This document shows, piece after piece, positions 1-9,034 of a stretch of DNA of 46,659 nucleotides; positions within the stretch are counted from its first letter, which is position 1; every line of letters begins with the position of its first letter. The position numbers and the translations under genes are program-made. The DNA is from Hondaea fermentalgiana (taxonomy: Eukaryota; Sar; Bigyra; Thraustochytrida; Thraustochytriidae): NCBI GenBank assembly GCA_014084085.1, contig NPFB01000068.1:215212-261870 (forward strand), written 5' to 3'. The notes under the pieces are model-generated. The model did no database searches. It was not told the origin of the DNA and saw nothing but the letters and a program-made list of their open reading frames with translations.

Positions 1-1663
1 GCCCATGTTTTTCATTTGGCCGGAGGCGTCCTGCTCCCACCAGGAGGCATCGATGTCGTGATTGTCGTAGAATGTTCCATATCGTGAAAGTACAATTGCC
101 TTCAGCGTGGTAGTATCAGAGTTGCTTCGCGGGGCAGAAAGTTGGCATGAACGTGGCTTGGAAACTTACCCGCGCTTGCGAGAATATTTCGAACATTGTC
201 GGGCCCGACATGCGTAAAGCTGAAAGCTGCGCCGTCGTTGCGGAAGAAATAAATTTTACGGTCTGCATCGTTTCCGACAAAAGCATCGAGACCCCCATCA
301 CCATCTGCATCTGCGAATGAAAGACTGAGCGCAGTAAGCGATGTTCTAAGCGACTTGGCAACATGCACAAACGGATTGGCGCTAACATTTGATCATCAAC
401 TCCGATCCAAGAAAGCGCTAGGACGTTGGCTTCTCCTTGCAAGACGCTGGAGGCTGTGTGAATTGGTGCCATAAAAGGCATCGACAGTACCCTTGCCATT
501 AAGATCCGCAAAGGCAAGCGTTGTCGCGCATGTATAATCGCGCCAGTCAGATGTATCACATTTTGGCTCAATCTCATGCGCTCTATGCAGCGGATTTACG
601 GAATCACCCACCAAAGAAAAGACAGCTTTGGTGGAGGACCCTATGTTGCGAAAGAAAAAGGTTTGGAAGCTCTTGCTCGTCGCAATTACATCGAGAAGAC
701 CGTCGCCATCAAGGTCGACAGCGGCCACATCTGTAAGCTGGCCGACAGTGGAGAAAGAAATGTTGCTTGTCTCGAAGAGTGGGGACTCTTTGGAGCCAAC
801 GTTTTCATAAATGGTAATATCGTGGGGAAGAGATACATCCCCGGTGTCTCAATTGTGTCCAGCAACCACGCAAAGAAGATCAAGGTTGCGGTCATGATCA
901 ATATCGACCAGATTCACGCTATCCGCCCAAATACTCGTTTCTTCACCATTTCAGGAATGAGATTTCGGAAAGGGTCTGTGGCCGAATTGTCGGGAGCTGC
1001 TCTGAAGATGCCATTCTTATCATTAGAATAACCCACAGGGCGTCAGTCGAGACTAGGAGAACTACTATCTCTTCCCCAGCTGTCCGAGTAAATTAGGTCC
1101 AAGAGTCCGTCCCCATCGAGATCGCTGAGGTCACAACTTGTATCTAAAGCGTCCTGACAGCTCAGCTTTACATTTGCGAAAGGGTGGGGAATCGTACTTT
1201 TCGATTTTTTGGTGAGTACTTCAAAGGCTGGTGCAGTCTTGCTTTCAATGTTGTGCAGGTAGGCCATGCCAAATTTGGACAGAACTATGTCAGCAAGTAG
1301 GAATGCGTCGAGGAGGCCATCGCCGTCAAGTTCGGCGAACCGCAGGAACGACTTCCTAAAAATCTGATTCCCGAAAACAGTATTGGCAATGAATGCGTCT
1401 GCCGTTTGCGCAAAGAAAGGAAGCTGCTCGCTAGCATACCTGCACGCCCCAAAGCCCGGGCCTGTCAGGCCATTCGCACTGGCGAAGCCTGAGAAGCAGG
1501 ACCCACGTGTGGCGCTGTCTTCTCCCTCTCCAGGCCAGCGTCCTTGCAGCTCGCAAACGCGACTCGCATCCGAAGCGGAGCCAGCAAGCTGCGCCCGCGC
1601 GCTGCGCCTGGCCACAAGCGCAACGACCAGGATAGCCATCCACTTGCACGCCAGTGGCTCCAT
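1..1663 (-). pseudogene. FG-GAP/VCBS-repeat secreted protein, disrupted and cut by the window edge
   Basis: Read from an ATG at 1663, the protein opens with a signal peptide (Met-Glu-Pro-Leu, then the hydrophobic stretch WMAILVVALVA, ending near SARA). It carries repeated Asp-rich calcium-loop motifs typical of integrin-like beta-propellers: AELDGDGLLDAF, SDLDGDGLLDLIY, VDLDGDGLLDVIA and ADADGDGGLDAF. The frame is not continuous. An in-frame TGA lies near 1043-1045. An apparent missing A in an A-run near 950 shifts the frame. A second in-frame TGA lies near 860, and further frame changes occur between about 380 and 480. A GGTAAGT near 160 could be a splice donor, but no acceptor I tried restores phase. 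A decayed gene is the simplest reading; a multi-intron gene is possible. The 3' end lies beyond the window. Confidence 0.6.
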
Positions 1664-1783
1664 GGTCGCGGCCGCCCTCCCTTTCTGGCCCGACTTGCGA
1701 CTTTGCTCGCGCCGGTCACTCGTCCCGCCCGCCGCGCGCGGGACCAACGCGAGGGATGGGCGGCGGCGAAGGAGGCGAGCAGT

Positions 1784-1792
1784 CTAGCTAGC
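1784..1792. promoter_or_regulatory. CTAGCTAGC motif upstream of the FG-GAP gene
   Basis: CTAGCTAGC lies about 120 nt upstream of the ATG at 1663. The same palindromic core sits about 55 nt before the hydroxylase start and about 85 nt before the channel-like gene start. A regulatory role is inference from position only. Confidence 0.25.
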
Positions 1793-2059
1793 TTCGAGAG
1801 ACGGGAGACGAGCAGCCGCGACGGCAGACATGATCGCCGGGGGCCTCGAAGACGAGCTCCTGGCAGGAGACGCCGGTGATGCTGTCGGTATTGAATGTCG
1901 TTGTTGTTGAGGATGTTGATGTCTTCGCCGTCGAGGCATCGTGTTCGAATCTTGTCACATCTCAGTTCCTGCTCTGCTTTGTTCTGCTCTGTTCTGCGCG
2001 CGCAGGCAAGAGCACGAGCGCGAGCATGGGCACGGCGCGGCTGCAATGCGCTTGCCTCT

Positions 2060-2085
2060 GCCTGCCTGCCTGCCTGCCTGCCTGC
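2060..2085. repeat. (CCTG)n tetranucleotide repeat
   Basis: About six uninterrupted CCTG units, directly readable. Confidence 0.9.
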
Positions 2086-2434
2086 TCTTCGCTCTCCGCG
2101 CCCAACTCCTTCCAGCCTTTACCACTGGCCTCATCATCCATCCCCCAACCATCTTCTCCTCGCCAAAGTAAGCACGCAGGAAGGCAACGCAGGCAAGCAA
2201 GCACGTACGCACGCAAACCTTGCGCGCTGCTCCTCCCTCGAAGCCCTCGGCCCTCCTCCCTCCCTCCCACGCGGGTCGTCATCGCGCCGCCCGCGCTGGC
2301 GTCGAGGCCCGCCAGTCGGACCTGTTCCGCCGCGCCAAGATCGCTCCGAGGCGTCCCTGTCTTCGTCCCAGGCGCTCGCTCATCCCTCTGTCATCGTCAC
2401 TCGCGATGCCCTTCTCCTCCTCCTCCTTCTTCTA

Positions 2435-2445
2435 CAGCAGCAGCT

Positions 2446-2487
<42 letters not shown>
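2435..2487. repeat. (CAG)n trinucleotide repeat
   Basis: About 17 CAG units with one CTG interruption near 2445. It lies in non-coding sequence; the poly-Ser, poly-Gln and poly-Ala frames it creates are not supported as genes. Confidence 0.9.
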
Positions 2488-2822
2488 CCTTCTTCAGCAT
2501 GCTGCAGCTGCTCCGTCACAAGCTCGGCGCGCGTGGCGCGGATACCGCGCGTTCGGGTCGCAGACGACGCTGCCGCCGCAGCCAGCTCCCGGGGGCCCGT
2601 CCGCGGCGCGGTTTGGGACAATCGCCCTCGCGCTATTTGCCTTCACCGCGCTGCTCGCTCGCCTTGTCTGCATTGCTGCTGGCTGATGCTACCCCGGCCT
2701 CGCAGTGTCGCTGGTCCGGGCCCGAGCGCCTCGCCCTCTTCGACTGCGACCGCCGTCGACCTCTCCAGGGCCACGAGGTCGCACCGACCGACAACTTGCA
2801 CTGCACTGGGATCATCGCAAGG

Positions 2823-2868
2823 CTCTGCTCTGCTCTGCTCTGCTCTGCTCTGCTCTGCTCTGCTCTGC
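2823..2868. repeat. (CTCTG)n pentanucleotide repeat
   Basis: About nine head-to-tail pentamers, almost perfect. Confidence 0.9.
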
Positions 2869-3015
2869 ACTGTATACGCGTCGACCGGATGCCGGACGGC
2901 CATCGATCGTCAGAGAGGCCTCGCGGATCCGGTGATGATGATGCCAGCAGACCGGCGACCATGACGACGACGAAGGCCCTGCTGCACAAGCTCGCATAAT
3001 CATCGCTATCATTAT

Positions 3016-3040
3016 CAGCAGCAGCAGCAGCAGCAGCAGC
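3016..3040. repeat. (CAG)n repeat
   Basis: Eight CAG units, with CTG-rich sequence further downstream at 3140-3160 and 3235-3250. Confidence 0.85.
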
Positions 3041-3366
3041 GCACGGTCCAAGATGCTCCGTCCGACAGAGCCGGGCTGGGACGCGCGTCCCGGGATCCCA
3101 GCTATGCGCGCGAACTACACTGCAGTCGCAGGCTAGCGGTACTAGCTGCTGCTGCTGCTGTAACTGGCGGTGGTGCCGGACCTGCACCCGCCGGATAGCG
3201 AATCCAAGATCTGGCAGATCCTGCTGATCCTGCTGCACTGCTGCTGCTGCTGGCCACATCGCTGCCGCTGGCGATACGGTGCGAGCTTGTTTTGCTTGTT
3301 GGACGAGAGCGTTTCCGAGGCGTGCACCTTTCGCAAACCCGAAAGTCCAAGTCGCTGGTGGTGTTG

Positions 3367-3376
3367 GCTAGCTAGC
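3367..3376. promoter_or_regulatory. GCTAGCTAGC palindrome before the hydroxylase gene
   Basis: A perfect 10-bp palindrome 55 nt upstream of the ATG at 3431, followed by a purine-rich leader. Function is inferred from recurrence near other start codons. Confidence 0.3.
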
Positions 3377-3430
3377 ACAAGAGCACAAGAGGAAAGAGGG
3401 AAAGAAGACCGAGAAAGAGGAGAAAGAAAA

Positions 3431-4318
3431 ATGAGCTCGTTGGACAAGGCGCTCGAATACTATGTCGCGAACCCGTGGCTGTGCTGGGGAGTGGTGCCCT
3501 TTGTGGCGATTAACATTGGGCAGTGGACGCCGATCCTGACGCTCGATTGGGCCATCAACAAGTCGTGGGCGGCCCCGTACCTTATCGAGTATGGCGGCGC
3601 CAGCCGCAAACCGAGGCTCGAACTCCTCGAAAAGGTCCGCGAGAAGATTTCGCTGTCGCGGCAGTACAAAGAAGCGCTGTGGAATTCGTTTGGCCCAAGT
3701 GCGATTATCAATGCTATTTTGGGGATCTGGTTCCTGCCCTTTCTCATGGGAAAACCGACCAAGCCGTGTCCTACGCTGACCGAGTTCGTGGTAAGCATGG
3801 TCCTCATGGAATACATTGACGACTTTGCCCTCTATTGCTTCCACTCACTCGAGCACTACAAGTTCTGGCACTGGCATCAATATCACCACTCATTCACGAC
3901 GCCTTCTGCCGTGAGCACGATCGTGATTGGAGAGATCGACATTGCCATCCAGGGATTCATCCCCATCCTCATTGCCTGCATGTCTGTGCGCGCGCACCCC
4001 ATTCTCTACGCGGCGCACGGCTTTATGCGCGCGCTCGAATCTGCGGTGAACCACGCTGGTCTTGACTCGCCCATCATTCGTGCCTTCTTGCTCAAGACTT
4101 ATCTTCCCTTCGGAACGTCCCCTGCATTCCATGATTGCCACCACCGGTACAGCAACTACGGCAAGGGCGCCAAGAATCTTGGTGAGCAATTCTGGATTTG
4201 GGACTGGATGTTCGGTACCCTGGCCACGGCCAACATTGGGTCTACTGCGCAGGAAAAGAACCAGGCCGTGGAAGCGCAGCAGGTGCAGACCGCCCAGGAT
4301 ACTGTCAAGGCGGAATGA
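3431..4318 (+). CDS. Fatty acid hydroxylase / sterol desaturase superfamily membrane protein
   Basis: A 295-residue single-exon protein. It has the three His clusters that bind the di-iron centre: HSLEH at residues 138-142, HWHQYHH at 147-153 and HDCHH at 234-238. Hydrophobic segments lie between and before them (WGVVPFVAINIG; IINAILGIWFLPFLMG; IQGFIPILIACM). This matches the C4-methylsterol oxidase / fatty acid hydroxylase family, ER membrane oxidases that use O2 and an electron donor. The substrate cannot be told from sequence; sterol C-4 demethylation or lipid hydroxylation are both possible. I chose the ATG at 3431 because the frame is open further upstream only through simple-sequence DNA. 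The tail after the last box is short and polar, without an obvious ER-retention signal. Confidence 0.88.
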   Translation: MSSLDKALEYYVANPWLCWGVVPFVAINIGQWTPILTLDWAINKSWAAPYLIEYGGASRKPRLELLEKVREKISLSRQYKEALWNSFGPSAIINAILGIWFLPFLMGKPTKPCPTLTEFVVSMVLMEYIDDFALYCFHSLEHYKFWHWHQYHHSFTTPSAVSTIVIGEIDIAIQGFIPILIACMSVRAHPILYAAHGFMRALESAVNHAGLDSPIIRAFLLKTYLPFGTSPAFHDCHHRYSNYGKGAKNLGEQFWIWDWMFGTLATANIGSTAQEKNQAVEAQQVQTAQDTVKAE

Positions 4319-4608
4319 TTGCTTGCTTGCTTGTTTGGTCTTAAAAGCAGCCCGTAAAGGCGACCAGCCAGTCCACGGCTCTTCTTTCGTCGAGCACAAG
4401 CCGCCGTCCTGTTCGCGAGCCTTTTCTGTTCGCTCATCATAACTATTTACTCTTTGCGAAATTAAAAAAGACACAATGCATTTTCTCCTGTCCTCCACCA
4501 ACACACTCATTTTCTGCAAAACACCCATCAACAACACATTCATTCTCCACAAGGGTCTCCCCCCCAACCCCCCCCCCAAAAAAAGGGGACCATGTGGTGC
4601 ACACGCCA
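4319..4608. other. Convergent 3' region
   Basis: Lies between the ends of the hydroxylase gene and the minus-strand MSS51-like gene. It contains a poly-C/poly-A tract at 4561-4586. No gene seen. Confidence 0.5.
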
Positions 4609-5484
4609 CTATAGCGGATGGGTTGTGCGAGCAGCTGTTGCTGTTGCTGTTGTGGCTGCAGCAGCGCCTGCTCTTGGTGTTGGTGTTCCTTGAAAGCATT
4701 GCCAGTACGCATTGTCTGCGCATGTTCGGTCACCAACGCCTGAGGGACGGTGTACATGCGATCCATAAGGGTTTACCTCTGGAACCCAGCACCAACGCAT
4801 CGCGTGACCTTCGAGGGCCTCCTCGATACTGTCGTGATCGTCGTCAGCCTCCCACTTATTGTACGAAGTGACAATGGTCAGCAAGCCACGGGAACACAAC
4901 GTTCGAAGAGTCACAGCCCAAGAGTCATAGCCCCAGATTCCGGCGTTGAAAAGCACCGCCAGTGCCGCCTGCTGCACTTGGGCATGTTTATTATCATCAA
5001 ATCGGTCCAACATTTCCTCATAAGTGCCTGTAATCATTCGAACGCGTATGCTTATTTCGCCTTGGGATTCGATGGTCCGTCCATCAAGCGCAAGCGGCAC
5101 GTTGGGGCCCACCAAGACGATCTCAAGATGATGAACGCCGCGATGGCGGTGCAGCCAGCTGGCGAGCTCGATGAAGACCTGTGTTGCCCTTTCGTTGGCT
5201 TCAACGAAATCAGCACCGACAACATGAATGCAAAACGATTTTTGTCCTTTACCACCACATTGTCCGTCAAAGTCCAGGACCGCCCGCGATATGCCAAGTG
5301 CCGTCGTAAGCGCACGCGAGCGAGCAGCTGTGCTTTCTGGCGCCTCGTTTGCTAGCCAGCCGTCCAGCAAGTCCTCACCTCGTGGCAGCCTTGACGAGCT
5401 TTCACTGCCGGAACTCTTTTCCACGCTGCCAGCGCAAGTGACAGTGCCCATCTCGCCGGCCGCTCCGTTTCCCGCTGCCTCCAT
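4609..5484 (-). CDS. MSS51-C-like (zinc-finger MYND protein C-terminal domain) protein
   Basis: A 291-residue protein when started at the ATG at 5484. Its core matches the C-terminal domain shared by yeast Mss51 and vertebrate ZMYND15/MSS51: FCIHVVGADFVEA, then HHLEIVLVGPNVPL, then LFNAGIWGYDSWAVTLRTL, then TIVTSYNKWEA, then EVNPYGSHVHR and the closing DNAYWQCF. There is no MYND zinc finger, so only this domain is present. The family includes regulators of mitochondrial COX1 expression, but most members are uncharacterised, so the function here is open. The frame is also open to an ATG at 5769, which would add 95 Arg/Pro/Ala-rich residues. I prefer 5484 because a TATA-like element lies between the two ATGs. 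It is divergent from the RING gene. Confidence 0.7.
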   Translation of the reverse strand: MEAAGNGAAGEMGTVTCAGSVEKSSGSESSSRLPRGEDLLDGWLANEAPESTAARSRALTTALGISRAVLDFDGQCGGKGQKSFCIHVVGADFVEANERATQVFIELASWLHRHRGVHHLEIVLVGPNVPLALDGRTIESQGEISIRVRMITGTYEEMLDRFDDNKHAQVQQAALAVLFNAGIWGYDSWAVTLRTLCSRGLLTIVTSYNKWEADDDHDSIEEALEGHAMRWCWVPEVNPYGSHVHRPSGVGDRTCADNAYWQCFQGTPTPRAGAAAATTATATAARTTHPL

Positions 5485-5600
5485 GCTTTGCGTCAAGGCC
5501 GATCGATGCCTCGATGGAGGCCTGCGAGGTTCTATGGTGGTTTGCTTGTTTGCTTGTTCAGTCTCAGGCGCGCGACTGGGTCTCAGGTCGCCCAGCAAAG

Positions 5601-5613
5601 GGATATAGATAGG
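5601..5613 (-). promoter_or_regulatory. TATA-like element for the MSS51-like gene
   Basis: Read on the minus strand this is CCTATCTATATCC, about 120 nt before the ATG at 5484. The same decamer GGATATAGAT occurs at 16741, about 170 nt before CMC2, but in the opposite orientation relative to the gene. Weak evidence. Confidence 0.25.
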
Positions 5614-5929
5614 CTGAGCAGCAGATCTCCAACGCGCGAAAAAGGGGCTCGCTTGAGCTTGGTTCACGAGAAAGGCGGGCGTCCGGGCGCTTGGGGCAGG
5701 ACCTGCGGCTCGCGTCGCACGTCGCGCGTCGCGCTCGCACGGAAAGCGGCCCGAGTTTGGGGACGCCATCGCGCAGGGCTCGGGTCAGGTCGGTCGGCGT
5801 CGGACGACTTTTGCTCTATCTTTCTCGCGTACCTCGCGCGCGGCGAGCGCGAGGACCAGGAGACTGACGGTTGCTGCAGCAGGGCAGGTCGGGAGGCAAA
5901 AGAGCAAACGGGAGGAGCGTGTCGTCGAG

Positions 5930-7081
5930 ATGAACTTCAACTTTAACTTTATCGTTGGCGGAAATCAGCTCCCCCTCGGGTTCGCGCGGGACGGTGGCGC
6001 GTCCGCGAGGTTCAGTCGTCGCGTTTCGTCGCACAATGCCGGACCTCGACGATTTCGCAGGGCGGGGCTTGGACCTGAGGCGCTGCGCTTGATTCTTGCG
6101 GCTGATTATGATCTCGAGGACATGTCAGACCTCATTGTAAATCAGTTGCACGATACGTACATGGAGGCGGAAGCGGAACCTCGGCCAGTCTCGGTGCGAG
6201 CGCTGCGAGCACTGGAGCGCAAACGCGCGTGCGACCTACAAAATCAGGATTCCACATGCTCGATCTGTCTCGAGACATACGCAAAGCGAGATTGCTGCAT
6301 CCAACTACCGTGCGGGCACGCCTTTCACGCCAAGTGCGTCGAGCGCTGGTTTCGGGCCCAACATACGTGCCCAACGTGCCGGCACGCACTTCCAGAGCAA
6401 ACGAAAGAAGAGGAAATGGAGCTTGCGCGCGAGGCCAATCGCACAATGGTATGCGAAGCCCTTTCCCAAGACGGAGCTGCCGCAGCTGTGTCTGCGTGCT
6501 GTCCTGGTGATCCTTGTGCGATATTCGACATGGTCGACGTCTCGTTGGCTTCTGCAAAGTTAGATTGCAGCCCTGCGCGTCCAAGACGGCGTCAACGACC
6601 TAGCCGCCACATTTCTATACTGAATTTCGGCTTGGACAGCACAAACAGCGCAAACAGTGCAAGTGATGACAGCACAACCAGCAACCTTTTGGATCTCGCG
6701 AGCTCCGATGGACTGGGCGAGAGCGACGAGGAGCTTTTTCACGGCTCCGGCGACGACGACTTCTACTTTGAGGCGGGCGCACATCCTGATGCGCTTTATG
6801 CCCACTCGACGGGGAGCGAGGATGACATCTTGCTCGAGGAACTCTTACGGCATTTGGCTGGCACGGAGACTCGGTCAAGCCTCGAAGTAAGGCAAGGCCA
6901 TCCAAGCTTTCAACGCGGATCGCCTGTGATGCTGCTCCCAAATGGGCAGCATGTTGATGCAGTTGACGAGACAACCTTGCGTGCTGCACTTGACGAGATT
7001 GGCGTCGAGCACGACGAGTTTGACGACGTCGATGACTTGCGTATGATGGTGTCCATCATCTTGCACGAAAGTTCCGAATAG
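5930..7081 (+). CDS. RING-H2 finger protein (probable E3 ubiquitin ligase)
   Basis: 383 residues, single exon. A complete C3H2C3 RING lies at residues 110-150: C110xxC113, then CGHAFHAKC, then C147xxC150. The spacing suits E2 binding and ubiquitin transfer. The N-terminus is short and basic with no membrane segment. The C-terminal half is acidic and Ser/Asp-rich (SDGLGESDEELF, GSGDDDFYFEAG), probably disordered, and ends in a small ordered-looking stretch (DDLRMMVSIIL). Its substrates are unknown. The start at 5930 is the first ATG of the frame and begins MNFNFNF. It shares a bidirectional upstream region with the minus-strand gene at 4609-5484. Confidence 0.85.
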   Translation: MNFNFNFIVGGNQLPLGFARDGGASARFSRRVSSHNAGPRRFRRAGLGPEALRLILAADYDLEDMSDLIVNQLHDTYMEAEAEPRPVSVRALRALERKRACDLQNQDSTCSICLETYAKRDCCIQLPCGHAFHAKCVERWFRAQHTCPTCRHALPEQTKEEEMELAREANRTMVCEALSQDGAAAAVSACCPGDPCAIFDMVDVSLASAKLDCSPARPRRRQRPSRHISILNFGLDSTNSANSASDDSTTSNLLDLASSDGLGESDEELFHGSGDDDFYFEAGAHPDALYAHSTGSEDDILLEELLRHLAGTETRSSLEVRQGHPSFQRGSPVMLLPNGQHVDAVDETTLRAALDEIGVEHDEFDDVDDLRMMVSIILHESSE

Positions 7082-7702
7082 GTATATTGCCTACGCATGC
7101 CCATTGATGGGCGAGATATTGTCAGGCCACCTGTACAAATTAAAATTTTTGGCCTCTTTTGCTTTAATCATCTTGCGCACAAGACGCCCGAGTACAGTGG
7201 ACGACGGCATTCATTGTGTCTGCCGTCAAATCACGATGTAAATTTATCATCTTTCTTCTACTTTCTCAAGACGTCAAGGTCAATGAGAAAACTGCATGAG
7301 GGTGACGTTGGTCATTCCAATTGACTTCAAGAAAAGAATAACATGGTTTTCACGTCCTGAGCTTGCATGTGGACTCTTCGACGCGCCACGATGGTATTTC
7401 GGTTTTGCAAGCTCGAGCTATACGGCTTCGAGTCTGCGTCAATCCTTTGAAAGGCTCCGCAATGTGCATTCGGAATTGTTGCACCAGTGACAAAGATCGA
7501 CAGTAAAAAGACGACGACGAAGAAGAAGAGAGCGCCAGAGGTAGTCGTCGTGGAATACCTTTTAGAGATCAACGTCTGTGCCATACTCGCCAGAGGTGGT
7601 CGTCGTATACGATTTATAGATCAACGTCTGTGGTATGTCATGGTATAGCAAAGTCAAAGATATATTCAGGAAAAGAAGGGAGTGATAGTGGTCGATTTTT
7701 TT
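7082..7702. other. Convergent intergenic region
   Basis: AT-richer than its surroundings and lies between the 3' ends of the RING and channel-like genes. It holds the imperfect direct repeat at 7534-7632; otherwise nothing recognised. Confidence 0.5.
7534..7632. repeat. Imperfect tandem duplication, ~47-bp copies
   Basis: GCCAGAGGTAGTCGTCGT...GATCAACGTCTGTG at 7534-7580 recurs at 7589-7632 with small changes in the middle. It lies just beyond the 3' end of the channel-like gene. Confidence 0.75.
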
Positions 7703-8941
7703 CTAATGGTCGCCCTCGTCGTCGTCATCATCTTCGTCGTCCCCAATCAAGAGAATAATGTCGTTCGTACGACGCGTGGTGGCCTCAGTGTCGCCAATCT
7801 GGTTCTCGAGAACGTACTTCCATGACGGCTGCACGAGCGTGGGAAAGTAGCAGACGATGGCCGCCACAAGATTGACCAGGGTCCACCAAACGATAAAGAG
7901 GCTCTGGAAAATCACATCGAGCTTGGTGGCCGCAAGGGCGTTGTCAGCAATGCAAGACTCGACCCCAGCAAGGACCGCGGTCGCATCCCCGCTGTCAAAG
8001 TAGCGGCTCGAGCACCACACCTTGGGAGCAGCGAAAAAGTTTTCAGCGCAGCCAATAAAGAGCGTGATAAAGGAGATTCGCACGTAGGCGTCAGCCCATG
8101 TGCTGTAGGCGACCTTGGGAAGCGTGGAGCCGAGAACGAACTTGAAGGCGACGGCAGAAAGCAAAAGAGTGAGCGAAGCGGCGAGGCGCTCGCCGACCTG
8201 TTCGGTAAGACTGAGCGCCATGTTGCCAATGTTGAGCAGTACGATAATGTACATGACAACGACGTAGTTGTTCAAGTAGTAGATGGGGTTGCGCTCGGCC
8301 ATGATGGCAATCTCGAATTCGGCCGCGGTGAGTGAGACCGGGTCCGGATCTCGCTGATCCAACGTGACCTGAAGGTCGACCATGCTCCACGAGTTCATCT
8401 CGCAGCTGACAAAGTATTTCGAATCGTTCTCAGAAATAACCTTGCCGTTCTTCATGACGGGATCGAGATCGAGGATATCAACGGGGAGAGCCCATTCCTG
8501 GAGCGCTGCATTGGGCGACTTGAAGCAAACGCGAAACAGCTGACGGTCAAAGGGGAAGGAGAAGAGCTCGAGGCTCTCGTTAATGTCGTAGGTGTTCTTG
8601 TTGGTTGTCCAGATGATTCCCGTGCAGCGGTTCACGCGGACAGTGACTTCGTCATCCTCCCACTGGGACTCAATGACATTCGTCAGGGAGATTTTAGGGA
8701 CGTAGTATTCGTCGACATCGTATTTCTTGTCGCGAACGAACTCGTCTTCGGCAGGATTGCCTGATGCGCGGCAGTAGTTGGGGTTCTCGAAATGGCAATG
8801 GACCAGGACGGCTACCTTGAAGATCTCATTAACATCGTCGACGCTGATGAGACGCAGCTCGCACGCCGTACCGACTCCGAGGAAGAGCTCGGACGACTGC
8901 CGCTTAAGCTCCGGGCGATGAGCGGACATGGCTGTGCTCAT
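7703..8941 (-). CDS. Pentameric ligand-gated ion channel-like protein without the Cys-loop
   Basis: 412 residues. The N-terminal ~210 residues form a beta-rich region with the FPFD motif of the Pro-loop (residues 129-132, followed by RQ), but the cysteine pair that closes the loop in animal receptors is absent. RNPIYYL at 217-223 opens TM1, as in nicotinic/GABA-type channels. It is followed by TM1 (VVVMYIIVLLNIGNMAL), a TM2-like pore helix with ERLAASLTLLLSAVAFKF and LPKVAYSTWAD, TM3 (RISFITLFIGCA) and TM4 (QSLFIVWWTLVNLVAAIVC). The tail is an acidic Asp run (GDDEDDDDDEGD). No N-terminal signal peptide is visible, which is odd for a receptor whose sensor domain should be extracellular. Ligand and ion selectivity cannot be deduced. 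Confidence 0.78.
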   Translation of the reverse strand: MSTAMSAHRPELKRQSSELFLGVGTACELRLISVDDVNEIFKVAVLVHCHFENPNYCRASGNPAEDEFVRDKKYDVDEYYVPKISLTNVIESQWEDDEVTVRVNRCTGIIWTTNKNTYDINESLELFSFPFDRQLFRVCFKSPNAALQEWALPVDILDLDPVMKNGKVISENDSKYFVSCEMNSWSMVDLQVTLDQRDPDPVSLTAAEFEIAIMAERNPIYYLNNYVVVMYIIVLLNIGNMALSLTEQVGERLAASLTLLLSAVAFKFVLGSTLPKVAYSTWADAYVRISFITLFIGCAENFFAAPKVWCSSRYFDSGDATAVLAGVESCIADNALAATKLDVIFQSLFIVWWTLVNLVAAIVCYFPTLVQPSWKYVLENQIGDTEATTRRTNDIILLIGDDEDDDDDEGDH

Positions 8942-8995
8942 TCTAGGTCAAGGTTAGCTGCCTTGTTTGCGATGCGATGCTATGCTACGCAATGC

Positions 8996-9016
8996 TTGCT
9001 TGCTTGCTTGCTTGCT
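8996..9016. repeat. (TTGC)n tetranucleotide repeat
   Basis: About five TTGC units in the upstream region of the channel-like gene. Confidence 0.85.
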
Positions 9017-9024
9017 CCCTGTGG

Positions 9025-9034
9025 GCTAGCTAGC
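9025..9034. promoter_or_regulatory. GCTAGCTAGC palindrome upstream of the channel-like gene
   Basis: A perfect 10-bp palindrome about 85 nt before the minus-strand ATG at 8941. Identical to the element at 3367-3376. Confidence 0.3.

Larger units (their letters stand above)
1664..3430. other. Gene-free stretch, low-complexity
   Basis: About 1.8 kb without a convincing gene. Open frames here are created by tetra- and pentanucleotide repeats, CAG runs and GC-rich sequence, and give Ser/Ala/Gln runs with no domain. It separates two divergent genes and presumably holds both promoters. The last 60 bases before 3431 are purine-rich (GAAAGA). Confidence 0.6.

Noticed and set aside
1938..1952. TGTTCGAATCT, resembling a tRNA T-loop
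   Set aside because: No matching stems, anticodon arm or A-box within range. The same applies to strings near 9360, 17778 and 28050. No tRNA is supported in the window.
1876..2999. Long plus-strand frames with Ser, Gln or Ala runs
   Set aside because: They are generated by CAG, CCTG and CTCTG repeats, have no domain, and overlap in all three frames.
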